NCBI RefSeq assembly: GCF_002338065.1
Contig: NZ_DDHJ01000006.1
Coordinates: 1-64,000 of the forward strand
DNA: 64,000 nucleotides
Reading direction: 5' to 3'
Source: Pseudomonas sp. UBA1879
Lineage (GTDB): Bacteria > Pseudomonadota > Gammaproteobacteria > Pseudomonadales > Pseudomonadaceae
Shown piece by piece: positions 44,323 through 53,977 of the stretch (positions are counted from its first letter, which is position 1; each line of letters opens with the position of its first letter). The notes beneath the pieces are model-generated. The model had not been told where the DNA came from. It did not search any database and saw only the letters and a program-made list of their open reading frames with translations. The position numbers and the translations under genes are program-made.

Positions 44323-45513
44323 ATGTCGCACCCTCGCCCCTCCACCGGCCCGCTCGCCGGGATCACTGTCCTCGACCTCAGCGCTTACATTGCCGGCCCC
44401 TATGGTTGCTCGCTGCTGGCCGACCAAGGCGCGACGGTGATCAAGATCGAGCCACCCACCGGCGACAACCTGCGCAAATACCCGTCAACGCTGGCGTCTG
44501 AAAGTCGCGCTTTTCTGGGCGTGAACCGCAGCAAATCCGGGGTGGTTCTGGACCTGAAATCCCCCGGTGGTCTGGATGCATTGTTGACCCTGGTGCGTGA
44601 GGCCGATGTGCTGGTGCACAACTTTCGTCCCGGCGTCCCGACGCGGCTCGGCATTGACTACGAGCAGTTGAAAGCGGTGAACCCGCGACTGATTTATTGC
44701 GCGGTGACCGGTTATGGCGAAGACGGTCCGCTCAAAGCCAAGGCCGGTTATGACCAGGTGCTGCAAACCATGACCGGCATGTGCGCGGCCCAGGGCAAGC
44801 CCGACGGCCCGCCTGAAATTCTTTACGGTTCGGTGGTCGATTACTACGCCGCGTCGCTGGTGGCCGGTGGTGTGTCCTCAGCACTGTTCGAACGCGAACG
44901 GACCGGACTGGGCCAGTCGGTGGGCGTGTCGCTGTTGCGCAGCGCGCTGGCGATGCAGTCCGCACGGCTGATCTGGGCGGACAGCGAACCCCGCTCACTG
45001 GACCGCGACATGCGTTCCGGCGGCATCACCGGGATTCACCCGACCCGCGAAGGCTACTTGTACCTGTCGGCCAATACGCCGCATTTCTGGACGTCCTTGT
45101 GCGAGTTGACCGGGCTGGAACATCTAGCGAACGACGAGCGTTTCAGCACCGTGCGCAACCGGGCGACTCATCACGCGATCATCGTCCCGCAATTGCACGA
45201 AGCCCTTCAGCAGCACAGCGCGCTGGAATGGGAAACGATTTTCGGCGAAGCCGTGCCGTGCGCCGCTGCACGTCGGGTCGAGGACATGTTCGACCACCCG
45301 CAGTGCGAAGCGGAATCGCTGATCACCGAGTTCGAGCACCCTGTCGTGGGGCGCTATCAGGGCTTCACCCGCGCCGTGACCTTCAGCCGCACGCCCGGCT
45401 CCGAACCCTTCGCGGCGCCGGTGTTTGGCGCGGATTCGGATCGCGTGATGGCCGAGCATGGATTTACCGATGAGCAGATTGCTCAGCTGCGGGCGAGCGG
45501 CGCCTTGCAATGA
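44323..45513 (+). CDS. CaiB/BaiF family (class III) CoA-transferase
   Basis: The product is 396 residues. It opens with GPLAGITVLDLSAYIAGPY, ends the first domain with FLGVNRSKSG, and has catalytic Asp144 in AGYDQVLQ, the place of Asp169 in formyl-CoA transferase. Such enzymes move CoA between carboxylates, and close relatives act on itaconate, citramalate or malate with succinyl-CoA. GGAGA lies six bases before the ATG. A matching CitE-type lyase lies in the cluster, so a carboxylate is likely activated to a CoA ester and split. Confidence 0.9.
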   Translation: MSHPRPSTGPLAGITVLDLSAYIAGPYGCSLLADQGATVIKIEPPTGDNLRKYPSTLASESRAFLGVNRSKSGVVLDLKSPGGLDALLTLVREADVLVHNFRPGVPTRLGIDYEQLKAVNPRLIYCAVTGYGEDGPLKAKAGYDQVLQTMTGMCAAQGKPDGPPEILYGSVVDYYAASLVAGGVSSALFERERTGLGQSVGVSLLRSALAMQSARLIWADSEPRSLDRDMRSGGITGIHPTREGYLYLSANTPHFWTSLCELTGLEHLANDERFSTVRNRATHHAIIVPQLHEALQQHSALEWETIFGEAVPCAAARRVEDMFDHPQCEAESLITEFEHPVVGRYQGFTRAVTFSRTPGSEPFAAPVFGADSDRVMAEHGFTDEQIAQLRASGALQ

Positions 45514-45745
45514 TTCCGGACACCTGCACGACCTGATGTTCGCCCGCCCCTTCGTAGGGGTGCGCTTGCCCACGATGGATCTCCTGCCAGACACCGGAAC
45601 ATCCGGGTTGACGCCATCGCGAGCACGCTCACTCACACAGGACGTGTGTCTTCACAGCACCAGAGATTTCCCACAACCACAATAAAAGGGATCGCCCCAT
45701 GAACAGCACCACGCAACCCCTCCGACTGCACGGAGGCCCTCGCAC

Positions 45746-47110
45746 ATGAACACGGCGATCACGGCCCCGCGTAGCCTGCGCACCCGTTTCACCGACAGCA
45801 CGATCAGTCTGTTCGAACGGACCATTCCCGACCCGTTTGTGCTGGCGATTTTCATCACGTTCATCGTGGCCGTCGTTTCGTTGCTGGTGGCCCCGAACGC
45901 CTCTCTCGATGCGCTGTTGGGCGGCTGGTATAAGGGTTTCTGCAACATTTTCACCTTCGCGCTGCAGATCACGCTGGTGCTGGTACTCGGCCACGCGCTG
46001 GCCCACGCGCCCATCGTGCAGCGTTTTTTCACTCGCCTCGTTGCCTTCGCACGCACCCCTGCGCAAGCCGGTGCGATGATTTTCCTGTGCGTGGCGATGA
46101 CCTCGTTTTTCAACTGGGGCTTCGGATTGGTCCTCAGCGCCCTGCTCGCCCGGGAAATCGCCAAACGCATGCGTGTGGATTTTGCGTGGCTGGTGGCAGC
46201 GGGATTCTCGGGTTGGGTGGTCTGGGCAGGCGGGCTGTCCAGTTCCATCGTGCTGGCCCAGACCACACCGGGCAACCCGATGAACGTCGTGGAAAAACTC
46301 ACCGGCCATGTCCTGAGCCTGGGTGACATGGTGTTTGTGCCTTACAACATGGTGCCGACCCTGGGGTTACTGGTGATCATGCCGTTCGTCCTCGCGGCCC
46401 TGCGCCCCAAGGATGAAGACGCGGTGTGCCTGGACATCACCCAACACCCGGACCCGGAACCCGCCAAACGCCCCGAAGGCAAACGCAGCTTCGCGCAATT
46501 CCTCGAATACTCGCCGTTGGGCAGCGTGATCATGGGCGCGCTGGGCATTGCCATCGTCGCGTATTCGTTCACCGGGCATCTGCAATTGTCCGGGGTCAAC
46601 GGCGTGATCGCGATCATGTTCACCCTCGGCATCATCCTGCACGGCTACCCGCTGGCCTACGCCAATGCGGTCAAGGGTGCGGCCAGACAGAGCGGCTCGA
46701 TGATCCTTCAATACCCGCTTTACGGCGGGATCATGGGCATGATGGAGGCCACCGGTTTGCCCGGGGTGATCGCTAAGCTGTTCGTGGCGATTTCCACCAC
46801 CCACACCCTGCCGTTCTGGAGCTACGTGTGTTCGCTGCTGGTCACCTTTCTGATTCCCAGCGGTGGCGGACATTGGGCGGTGCAAGGGCCGTTCGCGATT
46901 CCGGCGGCGGTGGAGTTGCACGCCTCGCTGTCCGCCACCACCATGGCAGTGGCCATGGGCGAGCAGGTGTCGAACATGCTGCAGCCATTCTGGGCCGCGC
47001 CCGTCGTGGCCATGGCGGGCGTCGGCGTGCAGCGGGTGCTGGGGTTCACCTTCGTCACCTTTCTGGTGGCGATGGTGGCGTACGGCGCGGCGTTATTGTT
47101 GCTGGTGTAA
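45746..47110 (+). CDS. AtoE-type short-chain fatty acid transporter
   Basis: The product is 454 residues with about eleven membrane helices. Family motifs FNWGFGLVLSALLAREIAKR near 119-138 and FLIPSGGGHWAVQGP near 370-384 are intact. Homologues carry short-chain fatty acids. GGAGG ten bases upstream of the ATG marks the start. It follows the CaiB gene after 232 bases of non-coding sequence, and may supply another organic acid to the cluster. Direction and substrate are not shown by sequence. Confidence 0.9.
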   Translation: MNTAITAPRSLRTRFTDSTISLFERTIPDPFVLAIFITFIVAVVSLLVAPNASLDALLGGWYKGFCNIFTFALQITLVLVLGHALAHAPIVQRFFTRLVAFARTPAQAGAMIFLCVAMTSFFNWGFGLVLSALLAREIAKRMRVDFAWLVAAGFSGWVVWAGGLSSSIVLAQTTPGNPMNVVEKLTGHVLSLGDMVFVPYNMVPTLGLLVIMPFVLAALRPKDEDAVCLDITQHPDPEPAKRPEGKRSFAQFLEYSPLGSVIMGALGIAIVAYSFTGHLQLSGVNGVIAIMFTLGIILHGYPLAYANAVKGAARQSGSMILQYPLYGGIMGMMEATGLPGVIAKLFVAISTTHTLPFWSYVCSLLVTFLIPSGGGHWAVQGPFAIPAAVELHASLSATTMAVAMGEQVSNMLQPFWAAPVVAMAGVGVQRVLGFTFVTFLVAMVAYGAALLLLV

Positions 47111-47131
47111 AACCTCAGGACGCGCGGACCT

Positions 47132-47222
47132 CTGTGGGCGCGAATTCATTCGCGAAGGGGGTGTCAGGCGACAGGTGTCTGTCTGGCGTGACGGCGCCTC
47201 GCGAATGAATTCGCGCCTACAG
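47132..47222. repeat. REPIN, family C
   Basis: CTGTGGGCGCGAATTCATTC at 47132-47151 is inverted at 47203-47222 (24-bp arms, one mismatch), enclosing 43 bases. It lies between the AtoE-type gene and the amidohydrolase gene. The core GCGAATTCATTCGCGA recurs near 24.5 and 48.2 kb. Confidence 0.88.
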
Positions 47223-47298
47223 TGACCCAGGCATCCTTGAAATCTGGACGTGATCACCGGCCCAGAGCAAGCGACACGCAAACGACGAGGCGAGCACA

Positions 47299-48132
47299 AT
47301 GAAAACACTCAAGCTGAAAACGCCTGCTAACAGCTGCGACGCGCACATCCACATCATCGACCCGCGGTTCGCCCCGGCTGACCCTTCGACGCCGCCTGCC
47401 CACGGGCAATCGATCACCGACTACCACAAGGTTCGCGAATCCCTCGGCCTGCGTCGTGCGGTGATCGTGCAACCGAAGTATTACGCCACCGATAACCGCT
47501 GCACCCTGGACGCCATCGCACACATGCGGGGGCAGGCGCGTGGCGTTGCGGTGGTCGACACCCGCGTCACCGACAACGAGCTGATCACGCTGCATGAAGG
47601 CGGTATTCGCGGCCTGCGCTTCAGCCTGTGGAATGCGGGCAATCAAGTGGTCAGCGTCGAGATGATCAAACCCTTGGCCGAGCGCATTGCCGAGTTCGGC
47701 TGGCACCTGCAGATCCATATGGCCGCGGAGCAAATTGTTGAACAGCAAACGCTGCTGGCGAACCTGCCGGTACAGATCGTCTTCGATCACATGGGGCGGA
47801 TGCCCGTGGGTTCAAACGCCAGCCACCCCGGGTTTCGCTTCATCGCGCGGCTGATCGACGCCGACAAGGCCTGGGTCAAGCTCAGCGGTCCTTACCTGAA
47901 TACCGCGCAGGGCGGACCGCGTTACGCCGATGTGCGCTCGCTGGCCCAGGACTTCGCCACACTGGCACCGCAGCGCATGGTCTGGGGCAGCGACTGGCCC
48001 CACGTCACCGAGGCCCATAAACCCGATGACGCCGACCTGCTGGACCTGTTGCTGGACTGGACCGACAGCGACGCTGCACGGCAGGCCATTCTGGTGGACA
48101 ACCCGGCGCAGCTTTATGGGTTTGATGAGTGA
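47299..48132 (+). CDS. COG3618-type TIM-barrel amidohydrolase (lactonase-like)
   Basis: The product is 277 residues. DAHIHIID at 14-21 gives the first metal or substrate histidines, QIHMAAEQ near 139, FDHMGRMP near 162 and WGSDWPH near 231 with the catalytic Asp. These are the marks of the family with 2-pyrone-4,6-dicarboxylate lactonase and galactarolactone isomerase. GAGG nine bases before the ATG supports the start. It follows the transporter gene across a REPIN. A lactone of a hydroxydicarboxylate would suit the neighbouring carrier and lyase, but this is inference. Confidence 0.86.
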   Translation: MKTLKLKTPANSCDAHIHIIDPRFAPADPSTPPAHGQSITDYHKVRESLGLRRAVIVQPKYYATDNRCTLDAIAHMRGQARGVAVVDTRVTDNELITLHEGGIRGLRFSLWNAGNQVVSVEMIKPLAERIAEFGWHLQIHMAAEQIVEQQTLLANLPVQIVFDHMGRMPVGSNASHPGFRFIARLIDADKAWVKLSGPYLNTAQGGPRYADVRSLAQDFATLAPQRMVWGSDWPHVTEAHKPDDADLLDLLLDWTDSDAARQAILVDNPAQLYGFDE

Positions 48133-48165
48133 GAGAAAGTCGCCGCATCTGCGGCTCTCGACGGT

Positions 48166-48267
48166 GAGCGCGAATTCATTCGGGGCGGCATTCGACGAGA
48201 AGTCGGCACGTCCGATCCATCGGTGCGGGATAGGTCTCTGAATCGCGAATGAATTCGCCCCCATAGG
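48166..48267. repeat. REP doublet, family C (imperfect)
   Basis: GAGCGCGAATTCATTCGGG (48166-48184) is inverted at 48243-48267, with about 58 bases between. It sits between convergent genes for the amidohydrolase and a LysR protein. Confidence 0.8.
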
Positions 48268-48291
48268 TCGAGCGAGCCGCCTGACGTTTTG

Positions 48292-49176
48292 TCAGTGCGC
48301 CAGCAACGCCGCCACGTAATCGACGAACGCCCGGGCCTTGACGCTGGTCATGCGCCCGGCCGGAAACACCGCCCACACATCGATGGGAGGCAGGGTCCAG
48401 TCGTCGAGCACAGTCACCACTTCGCCACTGGCCAGCTCCGGGGCAAACATCCATTCCGAGGCCATGACCAGACCGAGATTGGCTTTCACCGCGGCGCGCA
48501 CGCCTTCGGCCGCCGACACCCGGATGCGCCCGGTCAGCGATGCGCTGAACACGTCGTCACCTTGGCGCATGTCCCACGTGTCGCCGCCAATGCCGCGCTG
48601 GTAGATCACTCCCTGATGGCCAGCCAAGTCGCGGGGATGGGTCGGTACGCCGTGGCATTGCAGGTACGCGGGGGTGGCGATGAGGCGCCGCCGCCCCTCG
48701 GCGATCTTCCGGGCGGTCATCGATGAATCGCTTAATGCGCCCATGCGCAATGAGACGTCGATGCCCTCTTCCACCAGATCGACGCTGCGGTCATCCAGGA
48801 TGACTTCGACCGTCAGTTGCGGGTGCTTTTGCAGCAGCGGCCCGAGATAGGGCACCACGTGCAAGCTGGCAAAGGTCACCGGCGCGCTGATCCGCAACCG
48901 CCCATTGAACCCTGCCCCGGCGCCCTGCACGGCGGCGTCGGCCTCGTTGGCCTGATCGACCGTGCGCCGGGCGGCCTCGTAGTAGGTCCGCCCCGCTTCG
49001 GTGGGGGTCAACCCCCGGGTGGTGCGCAGCAGTAGGCGGGTACCGAGGGCTTCCTCCAGCGAGGCGATGGATTTGGACACGGCGGGCTGTCCGACCCCAA
49101 GCCGTTTGGCCGCTGCCGAGAACGAGCCGGTTTCCACGGCGCAGATAAAGGTTTCCATCGCAGCAAGACGGTCCAT
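48292..49176 (-). CDS. LysR-type transcriptional regulator
   Basis: The product is 294 residues, with HTH GSFSAAAKRLGVGQPAVSKS at 17-36. The effector domain starts near 93 (RLRISAPVTFASLHVVPYL), typical of the CrgA/DmlR-type group. AAGGAA seven bases before the ATG supports the start. It is 118 bases downstream of, and co-directional with, the peroxiredoxin-like gene. It could control that gene, or unlinked ones; nothing in the sequence decides. Confidence 0.88.
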   Translation of the reverse strand: MDRLAAMETFICAVETGSFSAAAKRLGVGQPAVSKSIASLEEALGTRLLLRTTRGLTPTEAGRTYYEAARRTVDQANEADAAVQGAGAGFNGRLRISAPVTFASLHVVPYLGPLLQKHPQLTVEVILDDRSVDLVEEGIDVSLRMGALSDSSMTARKIAEGRRRLIATPAYLQCHGVPTHPRDLAGHQGVIYQRGIGGDTWDMRQGDDVFSASLTGRIRVSAAEGVRAAVKANLGLVMASEWMFAPELASGEVVTVLDDWTLPPIDVWAVFPAGRMTSVKARAFVDYVAALLAH

Positions 49177-49294
49177 CGGAGTTCCTTGTCAGTCGAAACA
49201 GTGCGCGCAGCATCGCCGATCATTCGACGGGCTGCAAAATCTGTGAACGGCAAACGCCGCCACACAGGGTGACGGCGGGTGTTACGGCGGCGAC

Positions 49295-49951
49295 TCAGCC
49301 GCGCAAGGCCGGCAACAGGTCGGTGGGTTCCGGGCGTTGGGTGTAATCCGGATTGACCTCGGCGTACGTGATCACACCGTCCTGGCCGATCACGAACCGC
49401 GCGGGCATCGGCAGCACCCAGGCCGGGTCGTCGTTGAAGGTCGGCAGGTCATTGCCAAACCCTTTGTAGAGCTCAATCAGGTAATCCGGCAGTGTGAAGC
49501 GCAGGCCGAAAGCTTCGGCGACCTGGCTTTTGACGTCGCTGAGAATCGGGAACGTCAAGCCATTCTGGCGCACCGACTTGCGGCTATTGGCTTTGACCTG
49601 GGGCGAGATCGCCACCAGGCTCGCGCCCAGCGCTTGATACTCAGGCAGGGCGGCCTCGAGGGCTTGCAGCTCCATGTTGCAGTACGGGCACCAGACGCCC
49701 CGGTAGAAACTGATGACCAACGGCCCCTTGGCCAGCAGTTCGGCAGAGGACACCGGATGGCCGTCGGGATCATCGAGGGTGAAGACCGGCGCTTTGTCGC
49801 CGACCTTCAATGTACGCTCGGCCTGGCCGGAGGCGATCAGTTCGTCAGTGGCGCGCTTCATGATGGCGTGCACGGGAGCTGGTGCGTTGTAGGGCGGTTT
49901 ACCGGCGACGAAATCGGCTTTGAAGGCGTCGAGGGTGGCTTGCAGGGTCAT
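49295..49951 (-). CDS. Peroxiredoxin-like AhpC/TSA family protein
   Basis: The product is 218 residues. The thioredoxin fold begins near 48 (LKVGDKAPVFTLDDPDG). The active site is WCPYC with Cys88 and Cys91, a CxxC rather than the single peroxidatic Cys with TxxC pattern of typical peroxiredoxins, so it may be a thioredoxin-like reductant or atypical peroxidase. The 45-residue N-terminal helical stretch is characteristic of this subgroup in Proteobacteria. No signal peptide is present. AAGGAA eight bases before the ATG marks the start. Confidence 0.85.
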   Translation of the reverse strand: MTLQATLDAFKADFVAGKPPYNAPAPVHAIMKRATDELIASGQAERTLKVGDKAPVFTLDDPDGHPVSSAELLAKGPLVISFYRGVWCPYCNMELQALEAALPEYQALGASLVAISPQVKANSRKSVRQNGLTFPILSDVKSQVAEAFGLRFTLPDYLIELYKGFGNDLPTFNDDPAWVLPMPARFVIGQDGVITYAEVNPDYTQRPEPTDLLPALRG

Positions 49952-50461
49952 GGCGGCGTTCCTTGTGAGTGGTGAACATTGGGTGAGCTCATCCTCTCAA
50001 GCCGCGCCGAAGCCTAGTAGACAGCGCCGGGCGATAACATTCATGCCCGCCGGGAATACCCCCTCGACCGCGCCCCCCGCGCTGTCGTATGAACGCTGGA
50101 TCGCCATGGCGTCATCCGCCATCACGTGCAGCATCCACGATGACCAACGAGAGGCCGCACTCGCTGTGACCGCCCGCTGCGGGCCGTACCAGTACCACGC
50201 GTACGAATAGCACGACGCGACGTAGGCCCTGTTCGCCAGATGGGTCGCGGTGACAGCCAGGCGCAGGTTGTCGTTGAGCGAATCGATGTGCGGATTGTCG
50301 CCATGCACGTCGCGTCGAACACTGTGCGTCCGACCGATTCAGGCGTTTGCCGTTGCAAAACCTGCAACTGGACTGCAACCTCCATGAATTCTTCGGCTCA
50401 GACTATTTCGAACCAGGCAAAATCGCGCATCATGGCCGCAGTCAGCTCAAGGGAGATCTTC
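49952..50461. other. Intergenic region between divergent peroxiredoxin-like and CAP genes
   Basis: This 510-base gap contains the uncertain minus-strand frame at 49997-50308. The last 60 bases lead to the CAP-domain gene. No repeats of the REP families are seen here. Confidence 0.4.
49997..50308 (-). CDS. Possible small hypothetical protein, GTG start
   Basis: This open frame would give 103 residues from a GTG. Codons are strongly G/C-ending across the first two thirds (CTG, GCG, GAC, GGC), like real genes here, and no plus-strand gene overlaps it. The amino-acid run ANRAYVASCYSYAWYWYGPQ is aromatic-rich. There is no good Shine-Dalgarno, and no family was recognised. The coding signal also continues into another upstream frame, so a decayed or frameshifted gene is possible. 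Confidence 0.35.
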   Translation of the reverse strand: MHGDNPHIDSLNDNLRLAVTATHLANRAYVASCYSYAWYWYGPQRAVTASAASRWSSWMLHVMADDAMAIQRSYDSAGGAVEGVFPAGMNVIARRCLLGFGAA

Positions 50462-51313
50462 ATGCGTTTCACAACACTCACGCATCTTGCGGCCGTTTCA
50501 GGCCTGCTGATGTTGACCGGGACCGCGCTGGCCAGCGAAGAAACGCAGTTGATTCAGTCCATCAACACCTACCGCAGCGAAGCGCAACCGTGCGCCAACG
50601 TCGTGTCTCAAGAGCTGCCGCCGCTCAACCCTGACCCGCGTTTGAATCTGCCCGCCAGTGGCGCTGTCGATCTGCAGCCGATGCTGTCCCGGGCGTCGTA
50701 CCCGATGGTTTCCGTGCAGGCCATCAGCCTGTCCGGCCCGCGCGATGCTGCCTCTGCCATGAAAGCGATTCAGGAAAGTTTTTGCCAGGTGGTGCTCAAT
50801 CCACAGTTCGTCGACGTGGGCGTGAGCCGTAATGATCGCGACTGGCGCGTCGTGCTGGCGCGCCCGCTACTGACCGGCGGCTTGGGCAATGCTCAGGCCG
50901 AGGGGCAGAAAATCCTCGCGCTGATCAACGACGCCCGCAGCAAGCCGCAACAATGCGGCGGCCAACCTTACAGCCCCGCCTCGCCCCTGACCTGGAATGA
51001 CACCCTGGCGACGGCGGCGGAAGGCCACACCCGCTCCATGGCCAACAACAATTATTTCGATCATAAGGGACGCAACGGCGGCACCCCCGGCGACCGCGCG
51101 GAGCTGGCCGGTTATATCGGCCAGGCGATTGGCGAAAACATTGCCGCCGGGCAGGACAGCGGCCGTAAAGTGGTCGACGGCTGGCTCGCCAGCCCCGGCC
51201 ATTGCCGCAACATCATGAACCCGGCGTTCCGCGAATTGGGCGCCGCCTACGCGGTGGACCCGAAGAGCGATGCGGGGATCTACTGGACGGCGATGTTCGG
51301 GGTGCAGCAGTGA
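50462..51313 (+). CDS. CAP-superfamily (SCP/YkwD-like) secreted protein
   Basis: The product is 283 residues. A signal peptide (1-24, ending GTALA-S) leads to two parts: residues 25-145, a less conserved domain beginning EETQLIQSINTYRSEAQPC, and a CAP domain at 150-283 with HTRSMANNNYFDH, GENIAAGQ, WLASPGHCRNIMNP and the conserved His/Glu cavity residues. The first half itself shows a CAP-like opening helix (LIQSINTYR), so it may be a degenerate repeat. GGGAG precedes the ATG. Bacterial CAP proteins have no common known role. It is convergent with a cell-wall hydrolase gene 27 bases away. Confidence 0.87.
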   Translation: MRFTTLTHLAAVSGLLMLTGTALASEETQLIQSINTYRSEAQPCANVVSQELPPLNPDPRLNLPASGAVDLQPMLSRASYPMVSVQAISLSGPRDAASAMKAIQESFCQVVLNPQFVDVGVSRNDRDWRVVLARPLLTGGLGNAQAEGQKILALINDARSKPQQCGGQPYSPASPLTWNDTLATAAEGHTRSMANNNYFDHKGRNGGTPGDRAELAGYIGQAIGENIAAGQDSGRKVVDGWLASPGHCRNIMNPAFRELGAAYAVDPKSDAGIYWTAMFGVQQ

Positions 51314-51340
51314 GGCGTTTGATGCTGCCCGCGCGGCGGG

Positions 51341-51964
51341 TCACTTCGCCTTGCCATCCCTCGGTTTGTAAAACAGAAATTTCCCGGTCTCTGCCGTGCG
51401 CAGGTAGTGCGACGCCCACGCCGGTCTGACGTTGCGGTCGTGAAAATACATCGCGCCTCGGGTGCGGTCAGTCAGTTGCTGGTTCAGGGCCTTGCGGGCA
51501 ATTTCCTTGGAGGCGGCGTAGCGGTCGTCTTCTTTCACCTCATCGGATTTGCCGTCGCACCACCAGGAGAACTGGCAGGCTTTTTTCTCGACACCCTGCT
51601 TGACCACGCCACAGATGGTGTCGGGATACCCCTCATGCCCCAGGCGGTTCAGCACCACGTCGGCGACCCCTTCCATGTCGGCATCCGTCCCGCCCTTGGC
51701 CTCCCAATAAATGGTCCGCGACAGGCAGACCAAGGCGTCGTCCACCGACGCCGCCCCCGCCGGGTCGACCGCCTGCGCCTCGGATTGGGTGATGATCTGG
51801 CTGCTGGGCACAGCCGGGGTGGGGCCGTCTTTCTCGGCCGCCTTCTCTTCCAGAATCTGCGCTTTGCTGACCACGGCTTGAGGCTCAGGCGTGGCGTCGG
51901 CGGCCATAACCTGGCTTGCGAGCGCGGCCATGATCAGGCAGAGCGAAAAGGACATGAGGCGCAT
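51341..51964 (-). CDS. SleB-family cell wall hydrolase
   Basis: The product is 207 residues. A signal peptide (1-21, VMA-A) is followed by a 55-residue polar linker, then the hydrolase_2 domain. Glu88 in IYWEAKGG is the probable catalytic acid, with VVLNRLGHEGYPDTICGVV and CQFSWWCDGKS further on. Related enzymes act as peptidoglycan lytic transglycosylases. AGGAG precedes the ATG. Periplasmic cleavage of peptidoglycan is the likely role; the gene is not in an evident operon. Confidence 0.88.
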   Translation of the reverse strand: MRLMSFSLCLIMAALASQVMAADATPEPQAVVSKAQILEEKAAEKDGPTPAVPSSQIITQSEAQAVDPAGAASVDDALVCLSRTIYWEAKGGTDADMEGVADVVLNRLGHEGYPDTICGVVKQGVEKKACQFSWWCDGKSDEVKEDDRYAASKEIARKALNQQLTDRTRGAMYFHDRNVRPAWASHYLRTAETGKFLFYKPRDGKAK

Positions 51965-52281
51965 CGTCGAACCTTCTCCTGGAGGCCGATCGGTCCTGCA
52001 CCCGCGTCACCGTGGACGGCTGTTTGGAAGCGCATCGGTCGGGTGAATCGGAACGTCGCAAGCGGTCGTCGACTGTTGTTTTGGTGGTTGTGGGTCGAGA
52101 TGCTGAGGGGTAACAGCGACCTTCAGCTTCGCTCGCCGAAAAGCAGCATAGTGGCATTTTAACTTTACGCAATAGGCGCTGTGTAAGCCCATCGGGGTGT
52201 GCAGAGGATTGCGATCTGATGCCGGACGATTGGGCGCTGCGGGAGCTCGTCGTGTCAGACGGTGCGATGCCACTGCACCAC
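51965..52281. other. Intergenic region upstream of the SleB gene, before the REP array
   Basis: This 317-base stretch carries the promoter side of the SleB gene. AT-rich sequence around 52145-52170 (TGGCATTTTAACTTTACGC) could be promoter-like. No gene was accepted. Confidence 0.35.
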
Positions 52282-52584
52282 CGTCATCGCGGCCGTCGTC
52301 CCTCCGGCGGCGCCTACAGGACCTCAGCGTATCGACCAGCCGCGCCAACACAGAACCCGTAGGAGCAACCGGAGGCACGACGGTCGCGAAGTGGTGGTCG
52401 GGCAACACATCACCCACTGCCCCGCCGCCGTCGTCCCTACGGCGTTTTCTATATGACTTCAGCGTATCGAAAAGCCGCGACAGCACAGAACCCGTAGGAG
52501 CAACCGGAGGCACGACGGTCGCGAAGCGGAGTGTCGGATAACACATCACCCACTACCCCGCCGCCATCGTCCCTCGGGTATCTC
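52282..52584. repeat. Tandem REP array, family A, period about 135 bp
   Basis: Two near-identical units (anchor AGCGTATCGA at 52326 and 52461, same 135-base spacing) each hold a CCGTCGTCCCT-type left arm and a GGAGGCACGACGGTCGCG right arm. A third left arm begins near 52556 and runs to the end of the ABC ATPase gene. The flanks and internal spacer are also repeated, so units were duplicated as a block rather than inserted singly. Confidence 0.85.
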
Positions 52585-53745
<1,161 letters not shown>

Positions 53746-53797
53746 AATCGTATCCCCTGAAATTATTGTTGTTGTGATCCAGTCAACACCGATCGAT

Positions 53798-53886
53798 TGT
53801 AGGAGTGAGCTTGCTCGCGATAGCGGACTGTCAGCCTCCACATTCATGAAAGAGAGGACGCCATCGCGAGCAAGCTCACTCCTACA
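53798..53886. repeat. REPIN, family D (GAGTGAGCTTGCTCGCGA)
   Basis: The arms TGTAGGAGTGAGCTTGCTCG at 53798-53817 and its inverse ending at 53886 are perfect inverted copies of about 24 bp, spaced by 40 bases. It lies in the divergent promoter region between the ATPase and dehydrogenase genes. Confidence 0.9.
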
Positions 53887-53907
53887 GGTGCGAATTCATT
53901 CCGGAGC

Positions 53908-53961
53908 TTGACAGGCTTTTATTTCGCTCTACGATCATTTGTAATTCTAAAAATACAAATG
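53908..53961 (+). promoter_or_regulatory. Sigma-70 promoter and palindromic operator of the polyol operon
   Basis: TTGACA (53908-53913), 16 bases, then TACGAT (53930-53935) form a good promoter. Directly downstream CATTTGTA (53936-53943) and TACAAATG (53954-53961) are a perfect inverted repeat spaced by 10 bases, where a bound repressor would block initiation. The SorC-type regulator encoded in the same operon is the obvious binder. The dehydrogenase ATG follows 16 bases later. Confidence 0.8.
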
Positions 53962-53977
53962 TCAAGGAGCACACCGA

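Noticed and set aside
52282..52584. Regular repeats considered as a CRISPR array or integron sites
   Set aside because: Only two units, 135-base period, REP arms; no integrase or cassette boundaries.
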